From Margaritifera margaritifera (taxonomy: Eukaryota; Mollusca; Bivalvia; Unionida; Margaritiferidae), in contig JAQPZY010000853.1 of assembly GCA_029931535.1 (NCBI GenBank), positions 186,001 through 250,000 on the forward strand: DNA of 64,000 nucleotides. Reading direction: 5' to 3'. The notes below the pieces were generated by a model. It did not search any database. It was not told where the DNA came from and saw only the letters and a list, made by a program, of their open reading frames with translations. The position numbers were made by a program, and so were the translations under genes. Numbering within the stretch: the stretch's first letter is position 1; each line of letters starts with the position of its first letter. Positions 1 through 14,212 of the stretch are shown in pieces.

Positions 1-1079
1 GTAGTCAAATGTGAAAAGTGTCAATCAACCATCACATTGATGACTGTGGGCATTTCCATGACAACCTAATTAAGTACCAACTATGTTTTGATCTCCAACT
101 TACAGAAGTGTTGGCTGCATTGCTACAATCAATTAAAAGTTGACCTGTATTGCATTTTCATGTTAATTGGTCTTTTGTATCAAATCAAGAGGGTAGAATA
201 AAAAAGTTTAAAGGCATGCAAATCCTACCTGCGTTAGAGCTAGTGGTCACAGTAGTGTGTTACGTCAACTCATTTCAATTGACTAATTAAACACTGAGAA
301 CACTGTAAGTACATGTAACATAATTAAAGTATCTAACATTAATGAGTGGTTTATCATACTCATTTGCAAATGTGATCAATGATAGCAAAGGAACCAAGCG
401 AAAGGCATACTAGGTGCATAAAAAGCTTAGTTTCACAGACAGGGTTCATTATGGAAAAGCAAGTTTCAAAGTTTATAGTGAACTTCAAATTTCAAAACTG
501 GCACTCAAAGGTTTGCTCAAGGATGAGCAGAAAGTTCACTATAACTTGCAAAGAGATCACAGTATCAGTATTTTACTAATATTATTATTTTTTTTTTTTT
601 AAATAGAGTTTCAACATTGTTGTTTCTTTAAATAAATGTCACATATGTTTTTAAAATAAAGAATCTTATTTATTCTTAATCTACAGTAACACTAGAATGT
701 ATCCATATTTATGTGCAAAAAGTGGTGATGTAATACACAATGTATATGCTGGTACATGTGATGCGTGTTGAAACCACTTGGTGTAAGTTTTTAAACAATC
801 TTTCAGAGATTAGATATATTGAAAATAAAGGTAATTTATAGAGAAAATTGAAGAACTTTATTAGAAAAAGTTATTGATTGACAATTATTCCCAACACGAT
901 TATTAAATGAGTATTCAACCACTGAAACCCCTTCCCCTACACTGTCAATCTCCATCCCTTTCTTAATTTTTCACATTTTCATAGGTCCCTCGGTAACTTG
1001 TACCCCCACTTATGCCGATGTCTGTGTTTTTGGACCCTGTTGTGCATGAGTTATTATGGAAGAGGTGTATCAGTGGTTC

Positions 1080-1640
1080 TGGAGAACAACTTCTTTAAAG
1101 GTCTTTACACTTGTGGTAATTGTGGCCCTATTTGATGGTGTATCAGCATCATTTCTACAAATTTTCAAAGTCTTCATGCCAGGATGATTCCTGTCAAATT
1201 TCATCTAATTCTGTTCACTGGTTCTAGAGACAAAGTCATTTAAAGGTTTTTCTATATATAGTAATGGTGGCCATATTTGATGGCAGATTGGCATCATTTG
1301 TACAAATCTGAAAGACCTTTATGCCAGGATGCCCTGTGCCAAGTGGAGTTGAAATCAGTCTAGTGGGTGTTTTTTTTTTAAGTTTAAAAGAGCAGTTGTT
1401 CATAGACCACGGACAGGTTTTTCTATATTTAGTAATGGTGACAATATTTGATGGCAGATTGGCAACATTTGTATAAATCTTAAAGGCTTCATCCCAGGAT
1501 GCTTTATGTCAAATTTGGTCAACACTGGTCCAGTGGTTTCTGAGAAGTTTACAATATAAATTTTTCATGGACACATGCCAGATGCACTTCATGCCATAAG
1601 CACACGTGGCCTTATGGCCAGGTGATCTAAAAATGAATTT
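1080..1640 (+). repeat. Diverged tandem block with mollusc-type repeat end
   Basis: Three to four units contain TAATGGTGGCCATATTTGAT, GGCAGATTGGCATCATTTGT and ATGCCAGGATGCCCTGTGCC. The block ends with CATAAGCACACGTGGCCTTA and TGGCCAGGTGATCTAAAAA, the same kind of terminus as at 48.2 kb. Confidence 0.75.
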
Positions 1641-2689
1641 TGGAGAAAATACTGTTCCAATAATTATATGAAGCAATGTCTGCTCTCACCATTAGTCAAA
1701 CAACTGCAACAAAATGGTAAAACAAAATGGTAATCATATAAGCTATATCTAATTCTTCTCTACAACCAGTAAGCAAATGGAAAGCAACAAAAGAAAAAAA
1801 AAGTATTTAGTCAAATAAATCAAGTGTAGAACATAAAGAAGAAAAAAACTGAATCCTGAGGTTGTGTTAATGCAAAATTTTGAATCTGGATACAAGATGG
1901 TATGTTGCATCCAAATTTGACATAGTTTTATTCATCATTAATTCTCTAGAACTCTCCATACGTGGGAATCATTTACAAATGACCAATGCCAAAATGATAT
2001 TTAGGTTCTTATTTCACTGATTGTATACAACTGTTTACTAGGTCTCAATCATTTGCACCTCCTATAATAAATTATGCATCTAGCTGGTGTTGATGTTAAA
2101 TTTAGCCCCTGTATTAGCCTGGTTCCCAATCCTTGCCTATCTAGAGGTATATATAGTTTGAGTATCTAAAGTCTGTGTAGCATAGGATCAGTTTACCACA
2201 CCCATTGTGTTGTGCTGTGTATAAACAACATGGTGCATTTATCATGAACTCGAGGGAAAGCGTCATTCTGCAATATACACATAATATTTCTGTGTTACAT
2301 TTGATTCAGGAGCCAGATCAGTTAAAATTCAATTGTTTACAAAAGCTTTAAAAATATGTACCAATATTACAAAGGAGATGCAATTTTTGAAGAGAAATAA
2401 GTTAAAACTCATTAAATGCTTAATTTAATCTGTTATTTAGTCCATGTATGATTATGCAAACTCACAGGATGTAAACAAATTTGTGTATGCATTCTATGCA
2501 ACGCACAAAAAATGCTAATGTGATGTCTGGAATCAATCTACCAAGACATCATGCAAAATGTCATGGCACTGTTGATTACAAGACAGAAACACCAAATATG
2601 TGTGCATCAAATAATAGAGAATGTCAATTCTTGATACCAATTACTGTGAATTCATTTAGTTTATGAGTATCAATTTTCAAAGTCTTGTG

Positions 2690-2820
2690 AAAAATGGCTT
2701 TTTCATCATTATTTAAATTTGTCGTTTGGAGAAGGGGTTCGATTGTTTTCACAGTAAGATCACCATTCATGGAGTCTTGAATCTGTCATTTGTAGCAACC
2801 ATGAAATCCACAAATAGGTA
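2690..2820 (+). repeat. Dispersed AT-rich repeat, copy 1
   Basis: GGAGAAGGGGTTCGATTGTT, TTCACAGTAAGATCACCATT and TGTAGCAACCATGAAATCCA are shared in order with 36240-36440 and 53120-53300. Confidence 0.55.
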
Positions 2821-3169
2821 GCCCCACCCACCCCTGCCCACTACCACCACAGAATTCACAGTATGTTCCTAGTTTGGAACCCATCTTTTGAGTGCACAGA
2901 GTATAAGCAATATTTACTTCCGTATAATGTAAGCAACTCTAAAGCATGTAGACCTAGACCCAACAACAAATAATGTGCCATATCGCAATCTGCTGGTAAA
3001 TTATGCAACAACTTATCTTCATGTACACTATAGTTGGGTGGTATTATACCCAAGTATATACAGTATCACAATGTGGGTAGACTACTGTATTTTTGTCTGG
3101 AAAGTGTGCTTTCTGCAGCAAAGAGGTCTTATTGCTATGACAGAGCCCAAGTGAATTGCAAATCCAATA

Positions 3170-3533
3170 CAGTGCGACTCAAATAACCATAAAGTTGCTT
3201 TTTTATATTACATTGGAAACTGTGGTTATACACGAGTAACTTGCCTAGAAATTTAGATTCTGCAACATATCCAATTGTTTCCAATATAAAACATGGCATA
3301 TTTTACTCTGTAAAAAGAATCAAAGGTGCCAAATTCACACATGAAAATGACCATTTTATGAAAACATCGTTTATTTGAATGCCAATTGTCCAGATATTTT
3401 TTGGTTATGCAGATTGAATATTTGTCTCCTGGCTGTATGATTTATCTCTTTTTAATCGCATTACTATCTGGATAAACAATATATGGACAATCTCCATATA
3501 TCCTGCCAAGTCTGGATAAATGGCAGTTTACTG
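3170..3533. mobile_element. pogo/Tigger-like short DNA element
   Basis: TA followed by CAGTGCGACTCAAATAACCA at the left and the complement of CAGTAAACTGCCATTTATCC plus TA at the right look like Tigger-type ends. Inside there is only AT-rich sequence with further 'TATCCAGA' motifs. Confidence 0.45.
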
Positions 3534-3707
3534 TACACAAAACAGAGCAATGATATAGAAGTACCAAACAAGTATTTTTCATTTATGTTGAAAGACAACA
3601 CATGTATAAATTGTTACATATTAATGTGCACATGGAGTACCAGGAAATGATGGATTGCAAAATTTATCGCATGACAATTGTTAAACTTAGGTTTGTTGGA
3701 ATGGACT

Positions 3708-3930
3708 TACTGTACATGCTCGCTTATAAGTTGAGTCCAATTGCAAACAACATGGACTTTCATCTGCTGTCACATAATGCACAGGCAGATTAGGGTCCAT
3801 GTTGTTTGTTCTACTGATAACTCCTAACAAACTGCATAGACCCAGATCTGCTGGCGCATTATGTGACAGCGGCTCTGGGTCTGTGTGCGGTTTGCAGCTG
3901 GACTTGACTTATAAGTGAGTATAAATGGTA
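3708..3930 (+). mobile_element. Two-hairpin TIR element, copy 1 (full length)
   Basis: The terminal inverted repeats are diverged forms of TACCGTATATACTCGCTTAT and its complement (ends TACTGTAC...AAATGGTA). Inside are two hairpins: arm A around CATAGACCCTGATCTGC-like sequence (here CATGGACTTTCATCTGC) and arm B around CATAGACCCAGATCTGC, separated by a spacer like TTCTACTGATTACTCCTAAC. I call arm A first '+'. The element has no coding capacity. Confidence 0.85.
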
Positions 3931-4469
3931 AATGTAAACAATTAGCTGAGAAAAGAAAAATTGTTGATACAAAGTCAAAACTTTCAAAGTCCATGGAGTA
4001 CAAGAAATTTGAATGATTGAGATATTATCAAAGGTAACCATCTAGAAATTGAGCAGCTTTGCAGAAGTGGCTGACGGAAGCTTTAACTGACAATGGTAAT
4101 ACTACTCAATCAAAACTAGAGTAAAAATCTCCGTTCTAAAGATTTTTTTTCCCTTGAATATTACATATAAGAAGCTTACTGTACAATTCACATCAAGTTA
4201 ATCCCTCAAGTCCTCTTTGATCTTTTGGTATGGCATTAGAGTAACTTGTATTTCATTCCTTGCATTCTTAAATATGATACCACAGACATGCAAACATATA
4301 CATCGTGGAGTGGGGTTGGGGGTGGAGGGTAGAAAAATTTGGAAAATCCAAGGTTGTCCATTTGCAACCAGCTTTGAAAAACTGGTTTGTGCAGCAGATT
4401 TTTCTGGTTGCCTGGTAATTACTGCAATTGTCCCAGATTGCTGTAGTCAAAATTATTCAACAACTTTTT

Positions 4470-4472
4470 GTC

Positions 4473-4500
<28 letters not shown>
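4470..4500. repeat. TA dinucleotide microsatellite
   Basis: About 14 TA/AT units. Confidence 0.95.
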
Positions 4501-4507
<7 letters not shown>

Positions 4508-6284
4508 AATAGCATACAATACTTATAACTCACCATCAGTCCTGCTAATGGAAAGTGTCACACATGTTGACACACTTATTTAACCTGTTGGAGATCAGCA
4601 AATAAAAGATAATCGAACAATTTCCTTTTTTGATGGTGTTGTGATATCTGATAAATCATCCCCCAAACCTATCAAGGTATTGATGGGTAATCAGACTTTG
4701 TGTCTTGTTGTCCGTCAGCTTTCTAGTAGTTGACCACCCCTGACCAAAAACTTGTCTATCTTTAACGTTCATCAGAGTTTACATCATTACTATTCATGTT
4801 ATTGTTAATCTGATACTATTATTCCTGTGTCTAAGCTGTAAGATAAATGTAAACTTTCCATGTGTGATTTGTTTAGTCATTCCCCTACAAGCCAATATAG
4901 TATGCAACAACAATTGAAATTGGTTTGGTTCTCTGTACTTTCCACATTCCTTCAGCTAAAGGTAGCCAACAGAAACAAGTACCACACACTCTACAGCGAG
5001 TGCCCACGTCTTCCAGTGAATAAGGGGAAAGCATACTACTAGATCACATCTTACATGCATTCAGTGTGTCAAATCAAAGATGAAAGATAGTGCTACCATG
5101 TACTGGTGTGTTGACAAAACATGAGCATTCACTAGTCTCGTTTCTTTAAGGGTTCACCCCGAGGGGCTAGTAGTATGGGCTGCGATTATTTAACCAGATA
5201 ATGAGTAGCTGACACATGTGGATTAGTGTGTGGCTTCTTAGCAACAGAAATGACCCAACACTCAACTAGGGAATTATATGCATTAACTTGAGCACAATGT
5301 TAAAGATACCTAGAGGGACAATTTTACTTTTAAATTGTGTCACTGGAATTTTTTAAAAATTTGATTATAATTTTTAACACGATCGTTTTTATTTTTTTTT
5401 GTTGCCCAACATTGGAAAAATGATTGCCCAGCATGAATTTTGGTTGTCCCGAGCTCCCAGGCAATGGATTTATCTACACCTGTACATATACCAATCTGAA
5501 AGGGGGAAGAAAAAAAAAACCACTAGTTGATATGAAAAAGTGCCTGATGGTACGGTTTTAAATTAGTCTGCTTCAGTAATATTCAAGCCAGCTGACTGAA
5601 GATGCTTTACATGACAAGATATAATTATCCCTACTCCAGCTCAACATCAAAAACTGCCACACAATCAATAGTGAGAGCTCTGACCCCAATGAATCAACAA
5701 TGACAGCAGCAGCAGAAGCAGCAACAAGGACCAGAATGTAATTAAATAGCTGCCCTCATGATGGTTTACAATCACCAGAACACTCACATATACATCAACA
5801 CTATGTAAATATCAATACACTCCAAAATGTACAGACCAGATATGTTTTTGACTGCTGAACTAGACTCCTCACACAGATTTAATATCTAAAGATGTTTTCA
5901 GAATAAATAATAATTATAGCTCTTTTGGATCTTGTTGGCATTATTACATTTCCTGACCTTTACTTGATTCTTATTGAACAGAAGAATGACTGAAACACAG
6001 CAACACAACCTACTACAATGTCTTCTCCCTATAATTTTTCAAAAGAACCATTTGGTTGATTTGTAATGATACAGTTGAGGACATATTCCAGTATAAAGAA
6101 CTGAAAGATGAGTCCAAACAGTCTTAACTTTTGTCAGTTTGAATGATTAGTGTTATCTGATAGTATCTGAGATGGTGTAACAAATTGGAAACAGAAAAAA
6201 TAAATGTAGTAATATCCACAAAGGGAATAAAAATGCTTAGAGAATCAACAGCTGATGTCTTATATATACTAGATGATAAACACT

Positions 6285-6430
6285 GTATTTGCATGTTGTA
6301 CATATGCAGTTTTTGCACATTGTACACATACACTGTATCTGCATACAGTACACATGTACTGTATTTACATGCTGTACCCATGCACCATATTTGCATGTTG
6401 TAAATGCGCACTGTGCTTGCACAAGTACAA
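6285..6430 (+). repeat. Degenerate 25-bp tandem repeat, about 6 copies
   Basis: Units resemble TGCATGTTGTACATATGCAG followed by TTTTT; for example TGCATACAGTACACATGTAC, TACATGCTGTACCCATGCAC and TGCATGTTGTAAATGCGCAC. Open frames on both strands here come from the repeat. Confidence 0.75.
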
Positions 6431-6459
6431 TGTGCACCAAGGTGAAAATACAATAGACC

Positions 6460-6600
6460 TATATCTGCCATTACATAATGTACCAGAAGATTATGGTCTA
6501 CACTGTTCTTTTTAACTTGCAGACATAATGAACACAGAATTTGATCTACCTGACAAATGATGTGACAGGTCTATGCTACCTGCAGCTGGGTGTAAATTAT
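6460..6600 (+). repeat. Degenerate two-hairpin element remnant
   Basis: ATCTGCCATTACATAATGTA, GGTCTACACTGTTCTTTT and later GACAGGTCTATGCTACCTGC follow the order of the family's hairpins but at low identity. The ends are not recognisable. Confidence 0.45.
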
Positions 6601-9600
6601 ATATATAAAAATATGGTAAATAGGAATTACTGCACATTGACCAAGTACTTCTCCATCCTTCTGACAATAATCCTTGTTGCTAAGCAATAAAAATAAAATA
6701 TGTAAACAAAACAAGTAGTAAATCAATATCACCAACCAACAACCAACTACATCTGATATACAATAAATTCATGGTCAATCAACCTCAAATGATGTCCACA
6801 GCATAGTTATGCATTAAAGTTTAAAAAGCAGAATGGGCACTATGACACAGGATAACCCTTTACTTAACAGTGGAGGGAAAACAGTAGCATGAACTAGCTG
6901 GATACTTCTGATAATCTATAGCCTAAGGATCAATATCTTGGTGATCACTGCACCAAAGTAATTGATCATCTAGGAGAAGCAATCAGCATATCCTGGGAAT
7001 AGGTTAGTAATTTCATGTGAAAATTGGATTGCTCTCTTGGGGGGTTGAATCTGTCAGCCTGTGCCAAAAGAAGAGTTCTCCACCAGGCATTTCTACATGT
7101 GACATTGACTGTGAGCCTCACTGCTTGGGTATTTAATCTCATTAATGTATCAAATGTACATATGCAAAGAAGTAAATGTTATACAGACTCATGTATGTAA
7201 AATGTTTTCTGAACAACTATGCACATGTACACAATATCTCAAGGCCAAATTGTTTTTTCTGTATCGTCCTCTTCTAGAAATGTTTATTAATGTTGTTCCT
7301 GCAGATATCGTCTATTATTATTATTATTAATGGAGTTCAAAAAAGAACAGACCTTCTGTCAATTAAATGCTGCAGCAAACATTTTATGGATAATTTCATA
7401 ATAATAGAAACAAGAGGACCTGATCTGTCAAGATACTAAGCAAGAGCTGGTCCAAGTCTGTGTTTAAAGTGCTGTCCTTTAGCACATATAATAAATACAT
7501 ACTTAGATAACACAGTCAAACACTGCAGATTGTTGAGAACAAGAGTTTGTGTTATTGACCCTATAAGCTTAAATTAATGAGCACAAAAGTACACATGTAA
7601 TGCAATGCAGCTTTTTATCTGATTCCTACTTTCTTATTTATGTAACTGTTTTTGAAGGATATATGTACACTGCTCAACACCACACTCTCCTCATCTCCAT
7701 TATCTAAACACAGTTAATAAATTGGCATCACATGATTTTCATCTTCAATTTTTTTTTTTTTTTTTTTTTACCTAATGTGAGAAAAGATAGTTGTTAGCAT
7801 ATGGGCTTCAGATAGGTATGAAAAAGACTGAGTTTAGAAGATCATTACTAAAGAACATAGACATCAATTCCATTGACTGCATATGCGGTACAGGAGAAAT
7901 AAAAAAAACAAGCTGTTAATGGATCAATGAAGAAATAATACTAATAAAACCCACCTCTTTGAACTGTGCAAACCATGTCTCACATTATTATCAAAATCAT
8001 TTTTGAATAAAAGAAAAAGAAACAGAATGCATCTTTATCCCTAAAGTTTTCAATAAAAAAAAACTGATTTCAGGGTATCTAATGTGCCACTTCATTTTAA
8101 TTGTACTTTATTACCTATTATAGCTGGCAAATTCTAATCTGTGAGTGAACTTAAAGTTTCAAGTAAAAATTGTAGAAGATATTTGACTTGATAATGAGGA
8201 AAGGTTTTGACAACCCTTGTATATAAAGTTGGCAATTCAGAGTCAAATTAATTAACTGTGTGAACATCATGAAATGCAATATGGCTTGTAAATCTGTCTG
8301 AACCGAAGGAATTAATTCTAATGCATTTCTTTCAACTCTACCATAACTCCTATTCCCCAAGAATAAACTACTAATGATATACATTTTAACCAGAAAAAAA
8401 TTTCTTTCAGGATAATTGTTTCCACTAAGATTGTTTTAACTATAGAGCAAAACCCTTATTTGAGATGCCTAATTGCCACTTATGAGTATTAAAGCACAGC
8501 ATCCACACTTATATCAAGCCTTAATGTCAGAGTTAGGTTCCTTGTTTTGATCTGGTATTTTCACATTGTACATTTTCCTCTTACTCCCCTAAATACAAGC
8601 CTAATCTTCTAAATAAAATACTACCAGTACATACAATTTTCTCAGTGCATCCTGTATGATGACCCTGAATGGCATGTTAGCATTATGTCTTTGGATACAA
8701 ATTTACTCCTTGGAAATCAATTTAAATACAAGCCATACAAGTAAACATTTGGGAAATTGTAAACATCAAGGGAGATAACTCCTGTAGAGTCTAAAGGTAT
8801 ATCATTAAATCTAGCAGCCACTTCTTTCTGACTATGTATGGTACGTGATCTGACAGCTAAGTGTAAATTGTAACACAAGGGCTTTTAATTCTGACAAAAA
8901 TCCAAGGAAGCTGAATCAATCATTGCCAGCCAAGGCAGCAACCAATAATGAAGACACTTAGACCAATTCCTGAAGGACTAGACTAATAAAAGCTCAACTC
9001 AACACCCCAAGATCATAAAAACAAAGTCACTGCCACATTGGAGCCCCTTTGTTGCAAGAACATTACATGTAAAGATGTCAGAATAAAAGAGGACTACAAG
9101 GAAAATGTAGACAGCAGGCAGATTATAAAGTGTCATATATTACATTATGAGAAACATACAAATAAACACAGGTATCAATGACAAAGATGATTATGGTTCA
9201 CAGGCTGTTATTCTGCCAATTTTTTTAAAAAGACAATTTCTTTTTTCTGAACAGATGATGTTTATACAGTAATTCATTTTTCTTTTTTTTATAGAAAATA
9301 TCGACAGCCATCCTTAACAAAACTGCCAAAAAACGTCAGTAAAAATGTAGTTATGAAAGCTTTAGTAAACATATGAGTAGTTTATGATTCCTTGTCAAAA
9401 ACACTAGTACATTCATGACCAAATTGCTTTGGAAAAGACCAACAGTTTACATTAGGATATATACAGGAAATTGGAATGTCAAGAATAGCACAACTCCTAG
9501 TGCACTTAAGAAATCTGGACAATTATGCTGTAATTGATTACCTGATAATGAAAGCCTCTGAATCCTTTTCAATATTAAATGAAAGGACAGAGACAAAAAT

Positions 9601-9969
9601 AACCTGAAAAAATAAATATAACTTCTCAAAAAAGAACATGTAATATAACTAATGGAGTGGGTAACTATAAAGTCAATGACAGGTCAAGAACATGTGAATA
9701 GAATGCAACAGATGGAAGTGAAGCACATAAAAGGCCAGACCATGTGATACCATATCTGTGAAAGGTTAAATCAATCCATGAATGAGTCACTTTCAAGATG
9801 TATAAAAATAATAATCAAACTTAATACTTCAACCAGCATATGGAAATCATATAACTAAGTTTCATCTTAGAAATCAGTGAACTGTTGATATAAAAGTGTA
9901 TTCTGTACCAAGAAATTAAGCAGGGTTATAATGAGCCAACATCAGTCAAGCATTCAAAATGCTGGTTCT

Positions 9970-9992
9970 GGGGGGTGGGGGGTGGGGGTGGA
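9970..9992 (+). repeat. G-rich tract, possible G-quadruplex
   Basis: Three runs of five to six G separated by single T, then GG. The long runs could each supply two tracts. On the template strand of the PMCA pre-mRNA this would be C-rich in the RNA. Confidence 0.6.
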
Positions 9993-12042
9993 GTGATGAA
10001 TGGGCATTGGAGGTTCAGTTGAAACCCCAACCATGAAGGAAAGTTGAGGAAGTTGGCCATTGTAACCAAAATTAAACAATCACATTTCAAATTCAAACTA
10101 CCTTAAAAAAAACAATAATAAAAAAAAACGTCCAGACTCAGCCCGGATTTATATGCTTTGTTGTAACAAAAGTCATCTAGAGATAACATATCCCCTTGGT
10201 GCCTCACTCATGTAAAGACTCCTAATGAAAGTACCCTATGGTCAAGCACAGTCTATTTTTTATACTATAGTTTCCTCCTAACCCACCCACCCCCAGCAGC
10301 TTGTAACCCACTACTGATTTTAAAAACAAAAAGCATCAAGGATATATAAATAGTGAACAAAACTTACTCATTTCATTCACTGATTTATAATTTCTACCTC
10401 AATTGTCACCTAGTGGTCCCTAACATTATTATATTCTTTGCAGTTCAAACCAAATAGAAGTTTTCAATGTAAACGAAGAGCCTGCTCACTATCATTTTCC
10501 GGTTTCTGGAAGAGTCCAATTTCAGTGAAGAGGTGGATGCAAGGCCTACACACACATACATGGTAAACATTGTGTCATCTGCATCCAATGTATGCCATGT
10601 CTAATTCTAATATTTCCACAAAAATTTAAGGAAAAAAAAAGGGGGGGGGATATTCCCTTACATTTTAACATTACAGAAATTTACGGAATTACCCGGAGCT
10701 TACAGAACACTAAGAACTACATCACTCCTGTTGTGTGATAAACACAGACTCACCAATGCAAATATGGACGCCATGTTAGTGTTGAAGTTCTGTAGGGTTT
10801 GCAACGTGAAGGTGACAATGTTAGGGATTGCTTGGTGGCAACTGAGTTAGAAATTATAAATAAATGAATGAAATGAGTATGTTTTGTGCATTTTTTATTT
10901 TCTTACTTCTTTTCGTTTTTAAAATCGGTAGGGGTACAAGCTCCTGGTGGAGGGGGGGTGGAAACTGTAGTTATGCTAGTACTCTATAGCCAAACACTCA
11001 CAATTTATATACTACTTATGAAACATACTGTCTCCATGGGAACAAAGAAATATGTACCCACAGAATGCTGAAAATTCCAAAATAACAAAAGGCACCTCTA
11101 TGCAATTTGGTTAACATTTGGTCGAAATACCATGAATGGCTTGTTATTCTCTGGAAATGAAAATGTTTACAGAAAGACAGACAGACACTTGGACACATCA
11201 ATAGCTACATCCCCCTGTATTACATAAAGTCGGATAATAATGAAACACACAAAACAGAATAGCAGGTGTTTCCTTATGCAACTGCAGCATTTACCTTTTT
11301 CAAATTACTTCCAAATTCTATTCAGTAGGTCCAGACTGTTTATTTAACAGCTGCTAGGATAGGAACATGGAAAAGTAAACAAAATATTCTTATTCTAAAT
11401 CAAGCTTTTAGTGTCAAATTAATATAATCACAGATGTCAAACTAATACAAGCATGGGGCTTGCAAAGATAATCACAAAACTACTTCCATAAGTAAAAGGT
11501 GTTTACAGTAAATCTGGAATGAAGCAACCCTTTGCCTATTTTTTTGTACATAATGTCATGCACTCCTCTTGATACAACAATAAAAGCTTTTAATTTTTGC
11601 CCACCACATTTGCAGTGTACAGAGAGCAAAAATGAAATAGAACAAGCCCAGGATTATTTAATTTGGTAGTCAAACAGGTGCAACATCTTATAATCAGCTG
11701 CATCTAATCCTAGCCAAAGTGTAAAGTATACATGCATCTATCAAATGTAATTATCATCAAATCCCTTGCTCTCGATTTTTCTTTTTTCCCCCATCATAAG
11801 CATCAGTCTGGAAAACATACTGTACCATAATGTGATGATGATTAACTCAAGTCTGATGTCATATACAACTACATCTAGACAACATAGCCAGAATTCACTT
11901 TGGGGAAAATTATTGAGTAAAAAGATCAAATTGGATGATATCTGCAAAATGGTTGTTTAGAGGGTCTACAACAGTTGCCGCACAAAACCAGTAACTGCAC
12001 AATTTTTAACTGTTCTAAATTCTATTTATGTTAGTTACAGAC

Positions 12043-12962
12043 TCAAACTATACCTTGCATTATATGTTAATGTTTCCATCTACTCGTTCAAAATACACCT
12101 TGCATTATGTGCTAATGTTTCCATCTACTGGTTCAAAATATATCTTGCATAATGTGTGTTAATGTTTCCATCTAATGGTTCAAAAATACACCTTGCATCA
12201 TGTACTCATGTTTCCATCTACTGGTTCAAAATATACCTTGCATCATGTGTTAATGTTTCCATCTTCTGGTTCAAAATATATCTTGCATAATGTGTTAATG
12301 TTTCCATCTACTGGTTCAAAAATACACCTTGCATCATGTATTCATGTTTCCATCTACTGGTTCAAAATTTACCTTGCATCATGTGTTAATGTTTCCATCT
12401 ACTGGTTCAAAATATACCTTGCATCATGTGTTAATGTTTCCATCTACTGGTTCAAAATATATCTTGCATTATGTGTTAATGTTTCCATCTACTGGTTCAA
12501 AATACACCTTGCATTATGTGTTCATGTTTCCATCTACTTGTTCAAAATATACTTTGTATTATGTGTTAATGTTTCCATCTACTGGTCCAAAATATATCTA
12601 GCATTATCTGTTACTGCTTCAATCTACTGGTTCAGAATATACCTTGCATTTATGTGTTAATGATTCCATCTACTGGTTCAAAATATACCTTGCATTATCT
12701 GTTACTGCTTTCGTCTACTAGTTCAAAATATACCTTGCATTTATGTGTTAATGATTCCATCTACTGGTTCAAAATATACCTTGCATTTATGTGTTAATGA
12801 TTCCATCTACTGGTTCAAAATATACCTTGCATTTATGTGTTAATGATTCCATCTACTGGTTCAAAATATACCTTGCATTTATGTGCTAATGTTTCCAACT
12901 ACTGGTTCAAAATATACCTTGCATTATGTGTTAATTCTTCCGTCTACTGGTTCAAAATATAC
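12043..12962 (+). repeat. 45-bp minisatellite, about 20 copies
   Basis: The unit is about TTAATGTTTCCATCTACTGG followed by TTCAAAATATACCTTGCATC and ATGTG, mostly 45 bases (some 46, with GCATTTATG). Because 45 is a multiple of three, long open frames arise (for example 12175-12660, repeating HHVLMFPSTGSK). These frames are a by-product of the array: frames shift wherever a 46-bp unit occurs, and two frames are open at once. Confidence 0.97.
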
Positions 12963-13600
12963 TGCAAAGAGTTGAAGAATAAATAACAATCATGCAGTAA
13001 CTGGTTCTGTGAAGCAACTGGTGCAATCCCTTAAGGAGTCAATTTTGTGATGTAAAGAATACTGGCAAAGACTACATCAATTAACAATGGAAAATGCCAA
13101 AAATCCTTCAAAACATTGTCATGTTTCTGGCTTTATGCCAAAGCTGGTAGAAATCTGCTGAAGGGAAAAAGAGGTAATGTTTGTAAATGGAATTCAGACA
13201 AGCAGAAAGATTGTTGTAGAACTGTGCCTGTCTGGAAACACAATAAAATCCAGATTCATGAACAGCTATTAGGTATCAAAATTTCACTACTGATAATAAG
13301 ACACCTTTCTTAAATGAGTTGTAAAAGCCAGATCATTACAACTGAATAATCATTTTATCCTCCTTTTAAAATGAACAAAACAGAAGGTAGGGCAAGCCTT
13401 GAAAAAACAGGTCACTTTTTATAGATATTTAATGACAGGCAAATGGGCTCTGAGAGTAGGTAAATAAACACATATGCTAATGATTAAAAAGAACCAGCCC
13501 TGCTGAAGATGTGACCTTTTTATTGCTTAGATACCTGGATGTGCAAGTACTCTTATGGGAGGTGGTTTCAGACATTCATACCAGATGTAGAGTAACATAT

Positions 13601-13811
13601 TACTATTATACTCGCGCATAGGGGTATACCATCTGCAAACTGCATAGACCCATATCTGCCATCACATAATGCAGCGGCAGATCTGGGTCTATGCAGATTG
13701 TAAGGATTAATCAGAAGAACAAACAAATGATCTGCTGGCCCATTATGCGATGGCAGATCAGGTCTATGTCGTTTGCATTTGGACACAACTTTTACGCGGG
13801 TATATACGGTA
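13601..13811 (-). mobile_element. Two-hairpin TIR element, copy 2 (reverse orientation)
   Basis: Arm B comes first (CATAGACCCATATCTGCC), then the reversed spacer (TTAATCAGAAGAACAAAC), then arm A. The right end is a clean GGGTATATACGGTA; the left end is degraded. Confidence 0.85.
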
Positions 13812-13989
13812 TGTGGAACACTGTAAGATGAAATCCAGCAGAGACTAAGATCAGGTATAGCATCAACTGCACATTGTTAAGGGTCTATATTCTTTTTATT
13901 TATATTGCTGACTTTAGTGATAATTGTTGTCACTGAATAGTGTAAAACCTGATCAATCTGTAGATCTATAGAGAAACAAGTCCAATGAT

Positions 13990-14212
13990 TGTAGGCAGGG
14001 TCCAATGCGGGTTGCTGCCCAGAGATAACATAACCTGATTTGCAAGACTTTGTTTGTTGTCCACTGACAACAGTTCATTATTATGTTGTTTTGTCCTGGA
14101 CAGAAATGTGAAATGCTGAAGCAAGTTACCACATTTGCTTGTACTAACACAAGTCTCCCATTTCCTTGGCGTGATACAGTCAATAATGTGTTAAAAGTGC
14201 TATTTAAAAAAA
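13990..14212 (+). mobile_element. SINE fragment sharing the family B tail
   Basis: TACAGTCAATAATGTGTTAA and AAGTGCTATTTAAAA match the tail of the 27247 element (GATAGAGCCAATAACATGTT, AAAAGTGCCGTTAAAA). The upstream part is weakly tRNA-like at best, so the left border is uncertain. Confidence 0.45.

Noticed and set aside
6124..6515. Four overlapping Cys- and Tyr-rich open frames
   Set aside because: They come from the degenerate 25-bp repeat and an adjoining hairpin-element remnant.
12175..12660. 161-codon plus-strand open frame with a 15-residue repeat
   Set aside because: It is a by-product of the 45-bp minisatellite; another frame is open over the same DNA, and neither has a start context or splice signals.
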